In this document: one piece after another, positions 35,739-47,427 of the stretch | Layout of the letters: every line of letters starts with the position of its first letter | How positions within the stretch are numbered: the stretch's first letter is position 1 | Made by a program: the position numbers and the translations under genes | Notes under the pieces: generated by a model | Databases searched by the model: none | What the model was told of the DNA's origin: nothing | Seen by the model: only the letters and a program-made list of their open reading frames with translations | Source of the DNA: Gnetum montanum | Taxonomy: Eukaryota > Streptophyta > Gnetopsida > Gnetales > Gnetaceae | Direction of reading: 5' to 3' | DNA: 64,000 nt | Assembly: GCA_015680685.1 (NCBI GenBank) | Contig: MNCI01004529.1 | Span: 344,360-408,359 of the forward strand

Positions 35739-36936
35739 TATTGACCTTTTGGTATGTCAAAACCTTAAGGAAAATGGTGATCAAAGGATGTTTGTGTAGT
35801 GTTGTGTTTACACGACAAGATTATGGACAAGAACTTCATAGAGCTTTGGCAAGAACAAGATTATGAACAATGACTTCATAATAGGCATGGACAAGGACCT
35901 CATAAGTAATTTAGAAGCAAGAGTAAAGGACTCATAAGAACATCATCAAGAACTTTTGGAACATGTGGAAGTTCAAGAGAAATGACAAGGAATAAACATT
36001 TTAAAAAGTAAAAGAAACTAAATAAAGACATCTCCAAGAAATAGCAGATGTCTTGGCTGAAACAAAGGAAAATCAAAAAAAACATCTCCTAAAAATAATA
36101 GACATCTTAGTCGAATTGAAGGTTGCTTAAACAAAGATGTCTTTGAAAAGCAATAGATGTCTTTCTAGTGAGAAAGATGTCTTTCCAGTAGAGAAGGTGT
36201 CTCTCCCAAATGAAGTTCTGATGTAGAAAGACATCTTAGCCTCGAAGAAGAAATATCCAATACAATTAGGTAGTTGTTGCACAAATTCTAAGGTGATTTC
36301 ACAAACATATTGGCTATAAGAAGACTTCATTCCATTGGGAAATGAGTAAGCTTGTGTACTTTCAAGTATCATTATCAAGTAATCATTGTAATCATCATTC
36401 TCTTGTTCTTGTTCCTCATTGTACTATCTTTTGTCTATTGTAATTGATCAAAGTGAGCTATACCTAAAAGTATAAGGATCAGCAAACTTAGTTACATTCA
36501 TTCCTTGTAATTTTTATTATCTTTTACTAATCTATGTAGTTGATGTCCTTCTTGTGGGAAGGCATCTTGCTTGAGCTTGTCAGGATCTTGTGTGATTGAG
36601 TGTTAGTGTAGCACCGTAATAGTCTAAAGTGAAGCTCAAGTTGTAAAGGTTGTGGGATATTGGAAATCATATTCTAAGCTTGTTGGGACCTTGTGGGATT
36701 AAGTGGATTCATAGCATTGAATCACTCTGGAGTGGAGCTTAGAGATTGTACATGGTGTGGTATCCTTCAAGCTACATTTTGAGAGTAACAAAGTTTGAAG
36801 GTGTGCTAGCAAGCTACCCTCTAAGTGTGGACTACCCAAGTTGGGTAACAACATTAATTTTTGTGTGTGCTTTGTCTCAAAGAATTTTTAATTTTAGAAA
36901 CTTATTCACCCCCACTTCTAAGTTCAACAATCCTCA
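35739..36936 (+). repeat. 3' LTR of copia-like copy A
   Basis: 1198 bp, preceded by the polypurine tract and beginning TATTGACCTTTTGG (TG decayed to TA), ending AATCCTCA. It is followed by TTCTT, one change from GTCTT before the 5' LTR. The two LTRs have many differences, so the insertion is old. Confidence 0.9.
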
Positions 36937-36941
36937 TTCTT

Positions 36942-37349
36942 TGCAATTGGTATGCATATTGCTTTCTCCATTTACTGTGTTTATAGTTTGCAATTTTTGT
37001 TTTTAAATATACTAAAGCCTTTTTACATTTTTCTTAGTCTTGTCAAATATGATAGAAAAAAATTTTAAAAAATCATTCTTACAATTGTAGTGTGAGTTAT
37101 TTTCCCCATTTATGTTATTACATTTTAACCTAAATTTACTGCATATATTACATCACACATGCTATAGCTTCACATGCTACAACTCTCATATGCTATAGCC
37201 TCACATGTTATAGCCTTATATACTACAAGCTAAAGCTTGTTCAAAACATCAAAAATCTTATAAAAAATTTGCCTTATTTGACTAAATAGTTAGTCTTCTA
37301 AATTTTTTCCTTTTGTTTCAACTATTTCACTGCATGACATAGTATCCAT
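36942..37349 (+). other. Leader of Tat-like copy 3, second part, with a short tandem repeat
   Basis: Non-coding DNA before gag. At 37149-37235 a unit of about 18-20 bp built on CACATGCTATAGCCT is repeated four or five times. Copy 1 has a different tandem repeat in the corresponding leader. Confidence 0.6.
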
Positions 37350-39307
37350 GGCTACTAACCAACAATATGTTTGCATCTATGACCCTAGGGACCCAGTTGT
37401 AATGGAGCACAAGTAATCTCTTAGGCTGATGAAATGCAACTCTGCACACCATGACATTATCAATGAGTATTATAATTTTATTTATGCAAACATCCAAGCT
37501 AGTCTATCTATCCCACATAAGGAGTTAGACTTCAAGCATGAGTTTGAATTTGTTCATATGAATAAAAAGGAGTATGTCCCCTCCCCATATAACAAAATTG
37601 AGCTTTTAAAAATTTATGTTAACTTGTTAGCTCAAATGGTATATGTTGATGAGGAAGTTATGATAAGTGAGAAGGGTAGTTTAGGACAAGACCAAGAGGA
37701 TCAGGATAGGTTTAATAAATACTATGACAATGATTCCTATGAGAAAGAACCCCTACAACAATATGTCTCTAACTTGTTCATGAACAACCCCTTATACTAT
37801 ATGCAAGTGATGCCTACCACCACCTTGGGTTAGACTTCCTAGCTAGCTTCCTAAGTATCTTCCGTATTCACAACCATATTCTTCACAACCCAACCTCATT
37901 CCACATTTCCACCATTCATTACCTCTTCCATGTCATCTTCTTTTGTCACCTTGGCGAGCCCTACTTTAGGACCTTAAGTCCTCCAAAATTCTTAGATCCT
38001 AGATCAAGTTTTTTAGCTAATCTAAAACCTTATTGATAAATTGAAGAAGCTTGAGGCAAGTACCAATGAGATGATAAAAGTCATGAACTTTTACTAAGAT
38101 GATCCTATAAGCCCTAATGTCTTGAAAATAACTCTTCCTATAGGTGTCTCCATCCCTCACTTCACCAAGTATAATGGTGAGGGTGACTCCAATGCCCATC
38201 TAACTATCTATCATTCAAAGTACCTATTGCTATAGGCTTGGCCATGTATAGTGTTATCCATATTTTCCATATCCTTGACTAGAAAAGCTCTTGACTAGTA
38301 TCAGGCACTACCTAAAGGATCTATTTTCTCTTTGGATGGCTTAATAAACCAATTCATTAACAACATCTAGTACAACTTGAAACCTAAAACAATGTTAGAT
38401 CAACTCATGAAAGTAAACCCATCCAATAGTTTATACAAAGATGAAATGATACGCTTAATGAGATACACACACCCATCTTTAAAACACTTCTTTTGGGCAT
38501 TTTCAAGAGGACAGTTAATAACTTTATCAAGTCTAAGCTTTATTAGTTAGATCCTCGATCCCTCAGTCAAGCCTTCTCTCAAGTCAAGAACATAGAAGAT
38601 GTAGCAAAAGCCAGTAATGATCCTACCTATATAACCTACAAAAATCAACACATAAAATAGGATAGGGATAAGGGTAAACAAGCACATGTAGTTGTAGCTA
38701 CATTGGCCAAAGAAAATAAAACAATGGTGGGACCAGAACCAACATAATCTAAGGCCCCTACCACTACTCCTCAACCATCAACATCTAATGCTTCCATGTC
38801 CAATCCATCAAAGCCCAACTTCAAGAAAAAAGATAGGTCAAAGTATAGCAAAATAGCCATAAAACCATTGCAACCTCTCGATTAGTTACTCAAGAGTGGA
38901 TATATCTAATACAATAAACTATCTAAGAATGCTCATAAGAAACATGATCACCTATGTGGGATCGCTAAGGATCCCACTACAAGAATGAAAGATGATCCTC
39001 CCATGATCAAATACTTCAAGTTAGACAAATTCTACCACTATCATCAACTTCTTGGCCATGATACTAATTTTTTCTTAGCCCTAAAAGATAATTTATAGAA
39101 GATGATAAATAGTGGAGAACCATTCCTAGATGAGTCTAACACTATTAGGCCTCAAAATCAAACTATGCAGGTATACAAGGATCCCCTTAATGTTAGTAAT
39201 GATCACTTCATCAAAGCTACATTCAATATCCATGACAAGCATAAAATTACTAGGGAACTATTTGTGGCTCAAGTACCTTTGCATAATGAATAGAGTTCTA
39301 TGAGTTC
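37350..39307 (+). pseudogene. gag of Tat-like copy 3
   Basis: The ATG at 37350 begins MATNQQYVCIYDPRDPV, matching copy 1. The longest open piece, 37429-37833, carries KKEYVPSPYNKIELLKIYV. The gag domain follows at about 38140-38560 (FTKYNGEGDSNAHLTIYHSK), then a basic Pro/Ser-rich linker. Near 39025 comes FYHYHQLLGHDTNFFLALKD, the Tat-type C-terminal knuckle with the Cys residues replaced (Tyr and Phe). The final open piece 39102-39293 ends LFVAQVPLHNE, as in copy 1. The copia-like copy B is inserted directly after. Confidence 0.8.
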
Positions 39308-39313
39308 AAGAAC

Positions 39314-40437
39314 TATTGACCTTTTGGTATGTTAAGACATTAAGAAAAATGGAGAACAAGGATGCTTGTTTGGTTTTTGTATGCAGGGAAAGAACTCAGA
39401 TTAAGCCAAAAGGAGAAGCTCAAAGAAGAAGGACATCTACAAGGTCTCAAGAAAGCATGCAAAAGTTCAAAGTGGATGGAAAATGAGCGAAGACTCCAAA
39501 GTTCAACTCCAGTGATCAAAGGAAATATTTAGTATTAAAGAGGTTATTATAGAAAGATGTCTCCAACAAACAACAGACATCTATCATCAAGCAAAGAAAA
39601 CTTCCTGATGATGAAGATGTCTTGGCCAAGTTGAAGGTTGCTTAGATGAAGATGTCTTTCATAAATAGAAAAAGTCTTCCTTGTGGAGAAGAGGTCTCTC
39701 CCAAATGAAATTTTAATACAAAAAGACATCTCTATCTTGAAGAAGATGTCTCTAGTGATTCCTAGATAGTCATTGCACGAATTCTGAGATGATTTAGAAA
39801 ACATCTAAGCTATAAAAAGATTTCACTCTCTTAGGAAATGTACAAGTGTGGAATGCAAGCAAGTGTCAATATCAAGCAATCATTGTGCAAATTATTCTAT
39901 TGTATTTGTGTGCTTCATTGTGCTATCTTTTATACTATTGTTAGAGATTTGTTGTATTGTACATCAAAGTGCAAGGACCTACAAATTTGTTGCATCCTTT
40001 CCTTGTAATATTTATTTCTTTTTGGTTTCCCTATAAGGTTGATGTGCTTCTTACAAGAAGGTATCGTTCTTAAGCTTGTCAAGATCCTATAGGATTGAGT
40101 GTTGGTGTAACACCACAACACTCTAGAACGAAGCTCAACTTGTAAAGGTTGTGAAATCCTAAAAACCACATTCTAAGCTTGTCGAGACCTTGCAATATTC
40201 ATTAGATTCATGATGTTGAATCACTCCAAAGTAAATATTAGAGTTGTATAGGGTGTGTTACCCTCCAAACCACATTTTGAGAGCAACAAAGTCCAAAGTT
40301 ATGCATGCGATATACCCTCCAATGGTGGACTATCCAAGTTGGGAAACCATGTTAAATTTGATTATGATCTTTGTGGCTAAAAATTTTTGTGACGAACTTA
40401 TTCATCTCCCCCCACCTTCTAAGTTCAATGATCATAA
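39314..40437 (+). repeat. 5' LTR of copia-like copy B
   Basis: 1124 bp, from TATTGACCTTTTGG to the edge two bases before the primer site. It matches the copy A LTRs and has the same AGATGTC/GACATCT words at 39555-39750. Confidence 0.85.
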
Positions 40438-40439
40438 AG

Positions 40440-40455
40440 TGATATCAAAGCCTGG
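40440..40455 (+). promoter_or_regulatory. Primer binding site, initiator-Met tRNA type, copy B
   Basis: TGATATCAAAGCCTGG, two changes from TGGTATCAGAGCCTGG, at the same distance from the LTR as in copy A. Confidence 0.8.
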
Positions 40456-40487
40456 TACTTTTCATCATCAACTTCAAGAGTGAACAA

Positions 40488-42280
40488 TCGAGGGGACATC
40501 TTATACAAAGCTACCCATGTTTAATGTATTTGACTTCACCTATTAGAAAGCTAGGATGTAAGGATTCTTCAAATCTATGAAGTTCAAAGTTTGGGAGTCC
40601 ATCCTTGAAGGCTACACTTTGCCTATCAACAACTCCACCAGAACCATCAAGCCCTGCAACAAATGGACACAAGAGGAGAAAGATAAGTTTATGTTTGATT
40701 CAAAGGCCAAAAATTGTTTATATTGCACTTTGAATAAATTTGAGTTTAATAGACTAGCTAGATGTAAAATGGCCAATGAAATTTTACAAACATTAGAGCT
40801 ACTTATGAAGGAACCTCTATAGTTAAACAATCTAAGTTGTTGGTTTTACAAAGTGAATATGATAAGCTAAAAATGAGAGAAGGTGAGAAAATAAAATATT
40901 ACTTTTCTAGAGAAAGTGATCTTGTTGTGGCTATTAGAGGTACTGGTAAAGATCTACCAAAGAGCAATGTCATTATTAAAATGATTAGAACATTTTAGCT
41001 AGAGTTCAGACCATAGGTCATGGCCATGGAGAAAATCAAATATTTTTTAAATCTAAGTTTTGAAGAGCTTCAAAGTGCTCTCATTGCTTATGAAATGAAT
41101 CTCATAAGCAAAGGAGCTATTCAAGAAAAATACATCACTCTAAAGACTACCTCCAAGAGATCAATGAGCATGATGAGAGCAACAAAGATGAGATTTCCTT
41201 TCTCTCAAGGAAGCTACAATGATTGATAGCAAGAAGAAGTAAGGGATCAAATCAACAAAGATCCAATCTATTCAAAGGTAAAGAAGGCGGTAAAATTTTT
41301 TGAATTCTAATTGTGATTTCTCTTTTATAGAATGTTGGGTTTGTGGTGGAAGAGGCCATATGGCCTCTAAATATCCTAGAAATAGCAGGTTGCAGCACAA
41401 GAATAGATCTGATGATGAGGTAAAGAAGATCAACTTCTATTTGGGATGATGGGGAGCAGAGTGAGGAAGAGGTGGAGGATGATGTGAAAAATTCTCATCT
41501 CATTGGCATGGTCCTAACTAATGATGATGCTAATTCACCAGATGATGATCTGAATGATGAAGATAGGTTTCATCTATTATACAATGAGCTTTTGTCTTTT
41601 CAAAATCTTTACAATAAGTTAAATAAACAAGTCAAAACTAAGGATCAGGAAATCTCCTTATTGAATTTAACTATTTCTAACCTTGCTAAGGAACTCTCAA
41701 ACCTAAGGGTTAAGAATAAAAATCTAACCTTGTCTTATGAATAGGCCAAAGTAGAAATTGTAGATGTCAAATTCATAAATGAAAGATTGGTAAAGGGAAA
41801 GAAATCCCTTCAGATGGTACTGGGACAAGGAAGAAGTCCACATGTTAAGAGTGAACTGGGATGTTGTATGCAAGAGAAACCACCTTCAATAAACCCATCA
41901 CAATTAAATGATCCATAGAAGGATAATGCTACTAAATCTAAATCAAAAGAAGCTCCTATCCATCAAAATGGTCCTAAAAGGTTTGATAATCCTAATCATT
42001 CATACTACCATAGGAGGATGAAGTGTTATTATTGTCATAAATTAGGGCATAAAAAATAGGATTGCAATCTTAAGTATTATCATATGAATAGTTGGTCATA
42101 TCATAAGACTCCTTGGTCTTATCAAAGTACATCAAGAAAGGAATTTTTGCAAGATCATAGGAGAGATTGGACAATAACTCAAAAGAAAAAAAGAATCAAG
42201 AAAGAATGGAGAGTTAAAAGGTAGGAATAGGGGAACTATGAGACTCTTACTAACAAGTTCATAAGAGTAAGCCAAGCCTT
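40488..42280 (+). pseudogene. Copia-type gag of copy B
   Basis: It aligns with copy A gag: FKVWESILEGYTLPINNSTR at 40583-40642, the KFMFDSKAKNCLYCTLNKFEF segment, and EELQSALIAYEMNLISKG near 41060-41115. The first knuckle near 41330 reads CWVCGGRGHMASKY, so its last Cys is lost (Tyr). A second possible knuckle, CYYCHKLGHKK followed by a stop and DC, lies near 42025-42065. A coiled-coil piece (41472-41744) has heptads of Leu, Asn and Lys. This copy lacks the solo LTR found in copy A. Confidence 0.8.
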
Positions 42281-42910
42281 GAACATTTAAGAAGTTTAGT
42301 TGAGAATAGAATCCTCAAAAGAGGAAATTCCTTCACTAGCTCTTTGAGTACCTTCAATCTTCAACAAAATAGTAGGTAAGTATAGGTAAGCTTTTGTCTT
42401 TATAAGCATCTATTAAGACTGTAGTCCTTGGTAGCTTTTCCTAAATACCATCCTATTGAGCCTCTATCAATGAAGATGTCTATTTGAAGACATCTTAGAG
42501 AAGGCATCTGTTGGCAACCGTTTGGGATGCGACCACCAACAAGTGTCCTCGAACAGGATTTAGGTGCCTGCTGGTCTCTGACAACACCAAGGCCCAGATA
42601 CCTCCAAATAAACTCAGTAGTTAATGTGAGTATGTGTGTGTGCTGTTGCGGCGTGCAATTGTGAGAAATGTAATGATTGCATTGTGTGTAAACTACAAAT
42701 GACTTACTTTAAAGAGATTCAGCCAACTTTGCCAAGTACTGTGAGTTGTTGAAAATTTCCTATTTTGTTCAACTGCCTAGTCTACGCAGTCCTTATAATA
42801 CCTACTTGTAACAAATAAAATTTTGTGAAAAAATTTGAGCAAAACTCCGCAAATCTACTCCTAGTTTTCCCCAGAGAAAGAGATAGTCCACAAGAAAACT
42901 AGAAATAGAG

Positions 42911-43270
42911 NNNNNNNNNNNNNNNNNNNNNNNNNNNNNNNNNNNNNNNNNNNNNNNNNNNNNNNNNNNNNNNNNNNNNNNNNNNNNNNNNNNNNNNNNN
43001 NNNNNNNNNNNNNNNNNNNNNNNNNNNNNNNNNNNNNNNNNNNNNNNNNNNNNNNNNNNNNNNNNNNNNNNNNNNNNNNNNNNNNNNNNNNNNNNNNNNN
43101 NNNNNNNNNNNNNNNNNNNNNNNNNNNNNNNNNNNNNNNNNNNNNNNNNNNNNNNNNNNNNNNNNNNNNNNNNNNNNNNNNNNNNNNNNNNNNNNNNNNN
43201 NNNNNNNNNNNNNNNNNNNNNNNNNNNNNNNNNNNNNNNNNNNNNNNNNNNNNNNNNNNNNNNNNNNNNN
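42911..43270. other. Assembly gap (360 N)
   Basis: All bases are N. It lies inside the 2.8-kb element, so that element's true length is uncertain. Confidence 1.
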
Positions 43271-44089
43271 CTTCTAGGGAAAAATTTTAATAGAAATTTC
43301 TATTGGGCAACAAGAACAGTAAGAGCAATCTAAAAATCCCAAAATTACTTTCCAAGGATGATACTATCTAAACCACTAGCTAAACAATTTAAACAAAACA
43401 AAACAAAAAATACATAACTCACAGGACCATGACAAAGAGGGTGAAATCTTTACTCTAGCAAGCCATCTCACAAGCAATCGTTCACAATTTCTTCTTTACA
43501 AAGCTCTTCTGAAGACTCAAAGTGTGTCTCCAAGTGAGAGCCCAAGTGCTAACTAGTAGCCTTCTCAAAATGTGATGTCAAGTCTTCTCCAAAAGCCTTC
43601 CAAGTGATCCCCCTTTTTTGAATTGATCTCTTTTTGGCCTTTGAAGCCTTTTTATAGGGTTCAAAGGTAGGTAGGGAAGTTACATATTCAAAAATATCTC
43701 ACCTAACTTCTCTCCCAAGTAACTTGGCCAACCAATTAGAAGATTACTTGCCCAACAAGTTAGGAGGAAGTTATGTAGTTAGGGAGTTAGGAAGTTATAC
43801 ATAAAATTAGGAGAATTTTATGCTATTAAATGTAATGTGATATTTAAAATATCAATATTGCAAATATTTTTGTGGGTAGTAACTTATATGTTTTAAAATA
43901 ATATTTGATGACTTGGGATAATTGAAGGCAAGTTTTTAAACCAAGGCTTCACACTATGGGTACTTCACACTATGGGTATATATCTATCTATATATATATG
44001 TATATATATGTTGGTTAATTTGGTTAATTTGTTAAACATTTTAACCATCCTATGCTTTGAGCGGAAGTAATCAAATAATTTTATATACA

Positions 44090-45110
44090 TCTGGATGAAA
44101 GTGGCAGAGTCATGGCTTTAAATGATTCTTCTTGTCTTCCCTGTAAATCGCGTAGATGCTCAATCACAGTTCCAGGACAACGGTGTAATCGGCTAGTTCG
44201 TTTTCTTCTTTCTCTTGTCTCTGCACAAAACTTGTAAGAACCAACACATGTTTGAATCAAGATTCAAAGTGCCATATCGACCAAAATCATATGTTTGAAT
44301 TGACACCACACAATAAGGCCCTGCAAAATCGTAATTGACGACCACCGCGGGAGAAGGCTCTGCAACTGCATCTGGCTCTGTTGTCACGTGGTGTGATGTT
44401 CAATCGTTGGAGGAGAAGGGTTTTTCTTGAAGAACAATGTGCTGAACATACTATTCTAAACAGAGGGTTTCGATTGCCAGAGATTTTTGTGTTTTGTCCC
44501 CAAATTGGCTTAGGGCTTCCTGCGTTTTTTTTTCGAATCATCTCCGCCATTATCATTGATTGCAGAACTTTGGGCCAATGTTTTGTGAATCTACATCCGG
44601 CGAATCCGCAGGAACCTTCTGAACTGTTGTAGCCCGCACAATGGAAACCGCTATGGCCTGCAAAACTTAACAGCGAATCGAGGTTTCAACAAGGCGTGAC
44701 TCCTTTCTCCGTGTATTTTGCAGATGAGGGTTTCAATTTTTTTTTCAAAAGTAATGTCCCTGCGTTAGCAAAGATGTCTGTCTGCGCCAGGATGAATATC
44801 GTGCGGTGGGTGGTGTTAAACATTTTTCTGCAGCATGCATTTTCCAGGGAAAACGCAGTCTTCCTTTACCTTCACTGATATTATCCTCATTACCGTGATC
44901 AGCAAGTATACAGTGGACGTTGGTCTTCCTTTCCTTTGCATAATTTTCCAAAATGACGGAGGCGTTGCTGATTTTTATTTTATTTTTTGCTTTGCAAGGA
45001 GTTTCAAATGTTATCTTAAGGATATAATCGGGTTTAATCAACCGGGATCTCAACTTAGTGCTTTCCAAGTAAATAACATACTTCCTTCCTTGCTATAGTA
45101 CTATCCTCTG
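44090..45110. other. CpG-rich gene-like island, identity unknown
   Basis: About 35 CpG dinucleotides occur in roughly 1 kb, against almost none in the 750 bases to the left (43300-44050) and few to the right. Both strands have moderate open stretches: minus 44193-44387 and 44745-45068, plus 44381-44632 and 44835-45098. The minus frame at 44193-44387 begins TTEPDAVAEPSPAVVVNYDF and has protein-like composition, but I do not recognise it, and its start would be GTG. It could be a captured host gene fragment, a promoter/first-exon region, or simply LTR sequence kept free of methylation. Confidence 0.5.
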
Positions 45111-45320
45111 ATCTTTAATAAAGGAATAATCTAGCACTTTCATCTTACATCCAGAAGGCTTCAACATCAAATTCTTTACTAGTGAATTACTCCTCTAAAA
45201 ACACCCAACCCTCAACACTAAAGCTGTAATTTACTTGTAAATTGACAACCATAGATTCTTCCAATTTTTATTAAAATATTTCAACTATTCCATGGAATGG
45301 CCAAATGTGCCAACAGCATC

Positions 45321-45836
45321 TACTCCAAGAAAGAGACGTCTACTCATGAATCAATGCGCCTACTTGATTTTTTCCTAGAGCATAGCAAAGGCATCTACTA
45401 TGTGGAAAATACATCTACTAGTTGTTTTTAAACATAAATGAGATGTCTTCTCTCTATGAAATACATCTTCTTTTTCATTAAAATCCCTCATTCATTGCCA
45501 CTATTAAATTCAAAACCTTCATTCTTTTGTGTTATTCTCCCAAATTCCATAGAAATGACTAGGGCTCCACCATCAATAACGATTTTGTGAGAAATGGCCC
45601 ACAAGAAGGTTGGGACTTCTAGGGGCCACCAAAGAAGAGATCTAAGGGCAATTCTAGTAACACACCATCTTCCTACGTGCCCCATTTCATAAGCTCAATT
45701 GCATAGCACAAGTTTGAGGCAACTCAAACCACAGACATTGTTACTAAGTGCTTTCTTTCTTTTCTTTCTTTCCTATCCATAGGAAAAATACTTTGATGGA
45801 ATATTTATTTCTTTAAACTAGGGATCCTTCATTGCA
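45321..45836. other. Internal DNA of copia-like copy B, non-coding
   Basis: Contains more GATGTCTTC/GACGTCTAC words like those of the copia LTRs, then AT-rich DNA and a CTTT run at 45750-45773. I see no gene. Confidence 0.4.
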
Positions 45837-46470
45837 ATGAATTTTCTAGTTCCTAAATTTTGTTGCAACATTGTTGTTTCAAATGTTGTTGTTGGGACAT
45901 TTACTTCTATGGTTGGGGGTCTTCTTAATGAGGTCTCTACTCAAGTTGTAAATGAAATCCTTGGAATTTCCAATGCAAATGTCTTCTGGATCACAATTGA
46001 TACCATGATTGACATTTATTCAAATGGTATAATGCTCATAGAACATGATGAATTTTGTGTTTGTTTGGAAAAGATGTATCCTTTGACAAAGGTCATACAG
46101 AAAGGAGCATGATGACTCCTGATGCTTCCACCTTGTCTCTTATCATGTTGTATAACATTAGGATAAAAGGAAAAAAGTTACAATTATCTACTACCATCCC
46201 AAGCTTTTGTGCTTTACTAGCTTCTCATAGGACTACCATTAGATATGAGGCATACACTCTACCAAGACATGCTGAGTCTATTTTCCAAGGAAAGAATCCT
46301 TGGGCATTCCTACCTTATTAGCTTGTTGATATGTCAATTTGGTGTGCCTATTCTAGAGATGCCTTTGATCAAAGGTAAGAGGAGCCTTTCTCATGTAGCT
46401 GAAGTAGGATCAAGCACTAGATTGCAGAAGAAGAAGAAGGAAGCAACATCATCAAGGACCTCTCCCTAGC
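45837..46470 (+). pseudogene. ORF fragment resembling the plant transposon-protein domain
   Basis: The frame starting MNFLVPKFCCNIVVSNVVVG continues VGGLLNEVSTQVVNEILGIS, which resembles the opening of the putative plant transposon protein domain (Transposase_32, where relatives have ..V.LS..AIN.ILGL.). A shifted frame at about 46055-46321 reads LIMLYNIRIKGKKLQLST and ends FLPY. A Lys-rich tail follows. The match is weak and by eye only; the domain usually accompanies gypsy elements, so its presence inside a copia-like unit is odd. Confidence 0.35.
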
Positions 46471-46832
46471 TAAGTAGATCCAAATCCACTAGTGTCCAAA
46501 TTAGTTCTTCACTGAAGAAGCTTCTCCAACCTTTTGCATGAGCGATCAAGAAGCTTGGGAGAAACCTCTCTTACTTACATAATAGTATGGATGCAGCTAG
46601 TATTCCTCCTTCTGATGGATAGGAGTTCGAGGAGGTTACTACATTTCTATCCCACCAAAGCACTCTACATCATTTGGATCCTCTTAAGCACATGATTCAA
46701 CGATGGAGTTAGACTTTTGGCCTAAGGCACTACCAGCTCGTGTCCAAGGGAGGCATCATGTTCCCATGTAGTAGCCTGAGCATCATGATCCTGCACCACC
46801 TATACATTTAGTTCCTCCATCAACAATGCTCC

Positions 46833-47427
46833 TAGCTCATTATTCTATTGTATTTGTGTGCTTCATTATGCTATCTTTTGTACTATTGTAACAGATTTGT
46901 TTTATTATACCTCAAAGTGTAAGGACTTGCAAATTTGTTGCATCCTTTCCTTGTAATTTTTGTTTCTTTTTTTCTTTTTTCTTTCTTTTTTTTTTTTTTT
47001 GCCTTGCGAGGTTGATGCACTTCTTGTGGAAAGGCATTGTTCTTAAGCTTTTCAAGATTCTATAGGATTCAATTGGTGTACTGCCACAACACTCTAGAGC
47101 AAAGATCAAGTTGTAAAAGTTGTGGAATCCTGGAAACCACATTCCTAGTCAAGACCTTGCAGGGTTAAGTGGATTCATGGCATCAAATCACTCTCGAGTG
47201 GAGCTTAGAGCTATATAGGATGTGATGCCCTTCAAACCACATTTTGAGAGGAACAAAGTCTAGACGTATTCTTACGATCTACCCTCTAAGTATGGACTAC
47301 CCAAGTTGGGGAACCACATTAAATTTTGGTTGTGATCTTTATGGTTAAAAATTTTTTTGGAGAACTTATTCATCCTACACATCCCCCCCCCCCCCCCCCC
47401 CCACTTTTCTAAGTTTAATGATCCTTA
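46833..47427 (+). repeat. Truncated copia-like LTR
   Basis: It matches the second half of the copia-like LTRs (TATTGTATTTGTGTGCTTCATT at 39899 in copy B), but the first 500-600 bases are missing. A T-rich run (46965-47000) and a run of 20 C (47383-47402) are inserted in it. It ends ATCCTTA where the others have ATCCTCA. Confidence 0.8.

Larger units (their letters stand above)
30305..36936 (+). mobile_element. Copia-like gag-only LTR element, copy A
   Basis: LTRs at 30305-31495 and 35739-36936 flank a primer site, a gag ORF with zinc knuckle, a 1.6-kb AT-rich spacer and a polypurine tract (AAAAAGGCGAAAG, 35724-35736). Gag is of the plant copia type (UBN2-like). No protease, integrase or RT is visible in any frame between 34080 and 35720, although the element looks complete from LTR to LTR. 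That architecture resembles the plant TR-GAG type. The gag is interrupted by a solo LTR of another family at 32198-33114. Confidence 0.85.
42509..45315 (-). mobile_element. 2.8-kb element with perfect ends and target duplication, possible solo LTR
   Basis: Starts TGTTGGCAACCG and ends AAATGTGCCAACA: the outer eight bases TGTTGGCA and TGCCAACA are perfect inverted copies. GCATC is duplicated exactly on both sides (42504-42508 and 45316-45320). A TATA-like CTATAAAAA lies on the minus strand at 43649-43657, suggesting minus orientation. No gag or pol is seen; 360 bases are unknown (gap). The right part contains a CpG-rich island (44090-45110). TG...CA ends with a 5-bp duplication fit an LTR element or a solo LTR with a long U3. 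Confidence 0.75.
39314..47427 (+). mobile_element. Copia-like gag-only element, copy B, 3' end truncated
   Basis: 5' LTR 39314-40437, primer site, gag to about 42280, then a nested 2.8-kb element (42509-45315), further internal DNA with an unrelated-looking ORF (45837-46470), and a partial LTR (46833-47427). Tat-like gag lies on its left and the Tat-like protease region on its right, so it sits inside copy 3. The flanking bases (AGAAC and GATAC) do not form a convincing target duplication, which fits later rearrangement near the 3' end. Confidence 0.7.

Noticed and set aside
43975-44012. TA-rich microsatellite as a promoter or replication origin
   Set aside because: Simple TATA/TATC dinucleotide-type repeat with no supporting context.
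47383-47402. Run of 20 C as a G-quadruplex or functional signal
   Set aside because: It is a homopolymer in a truncated LTR; expansion or sequencing error is simpler.
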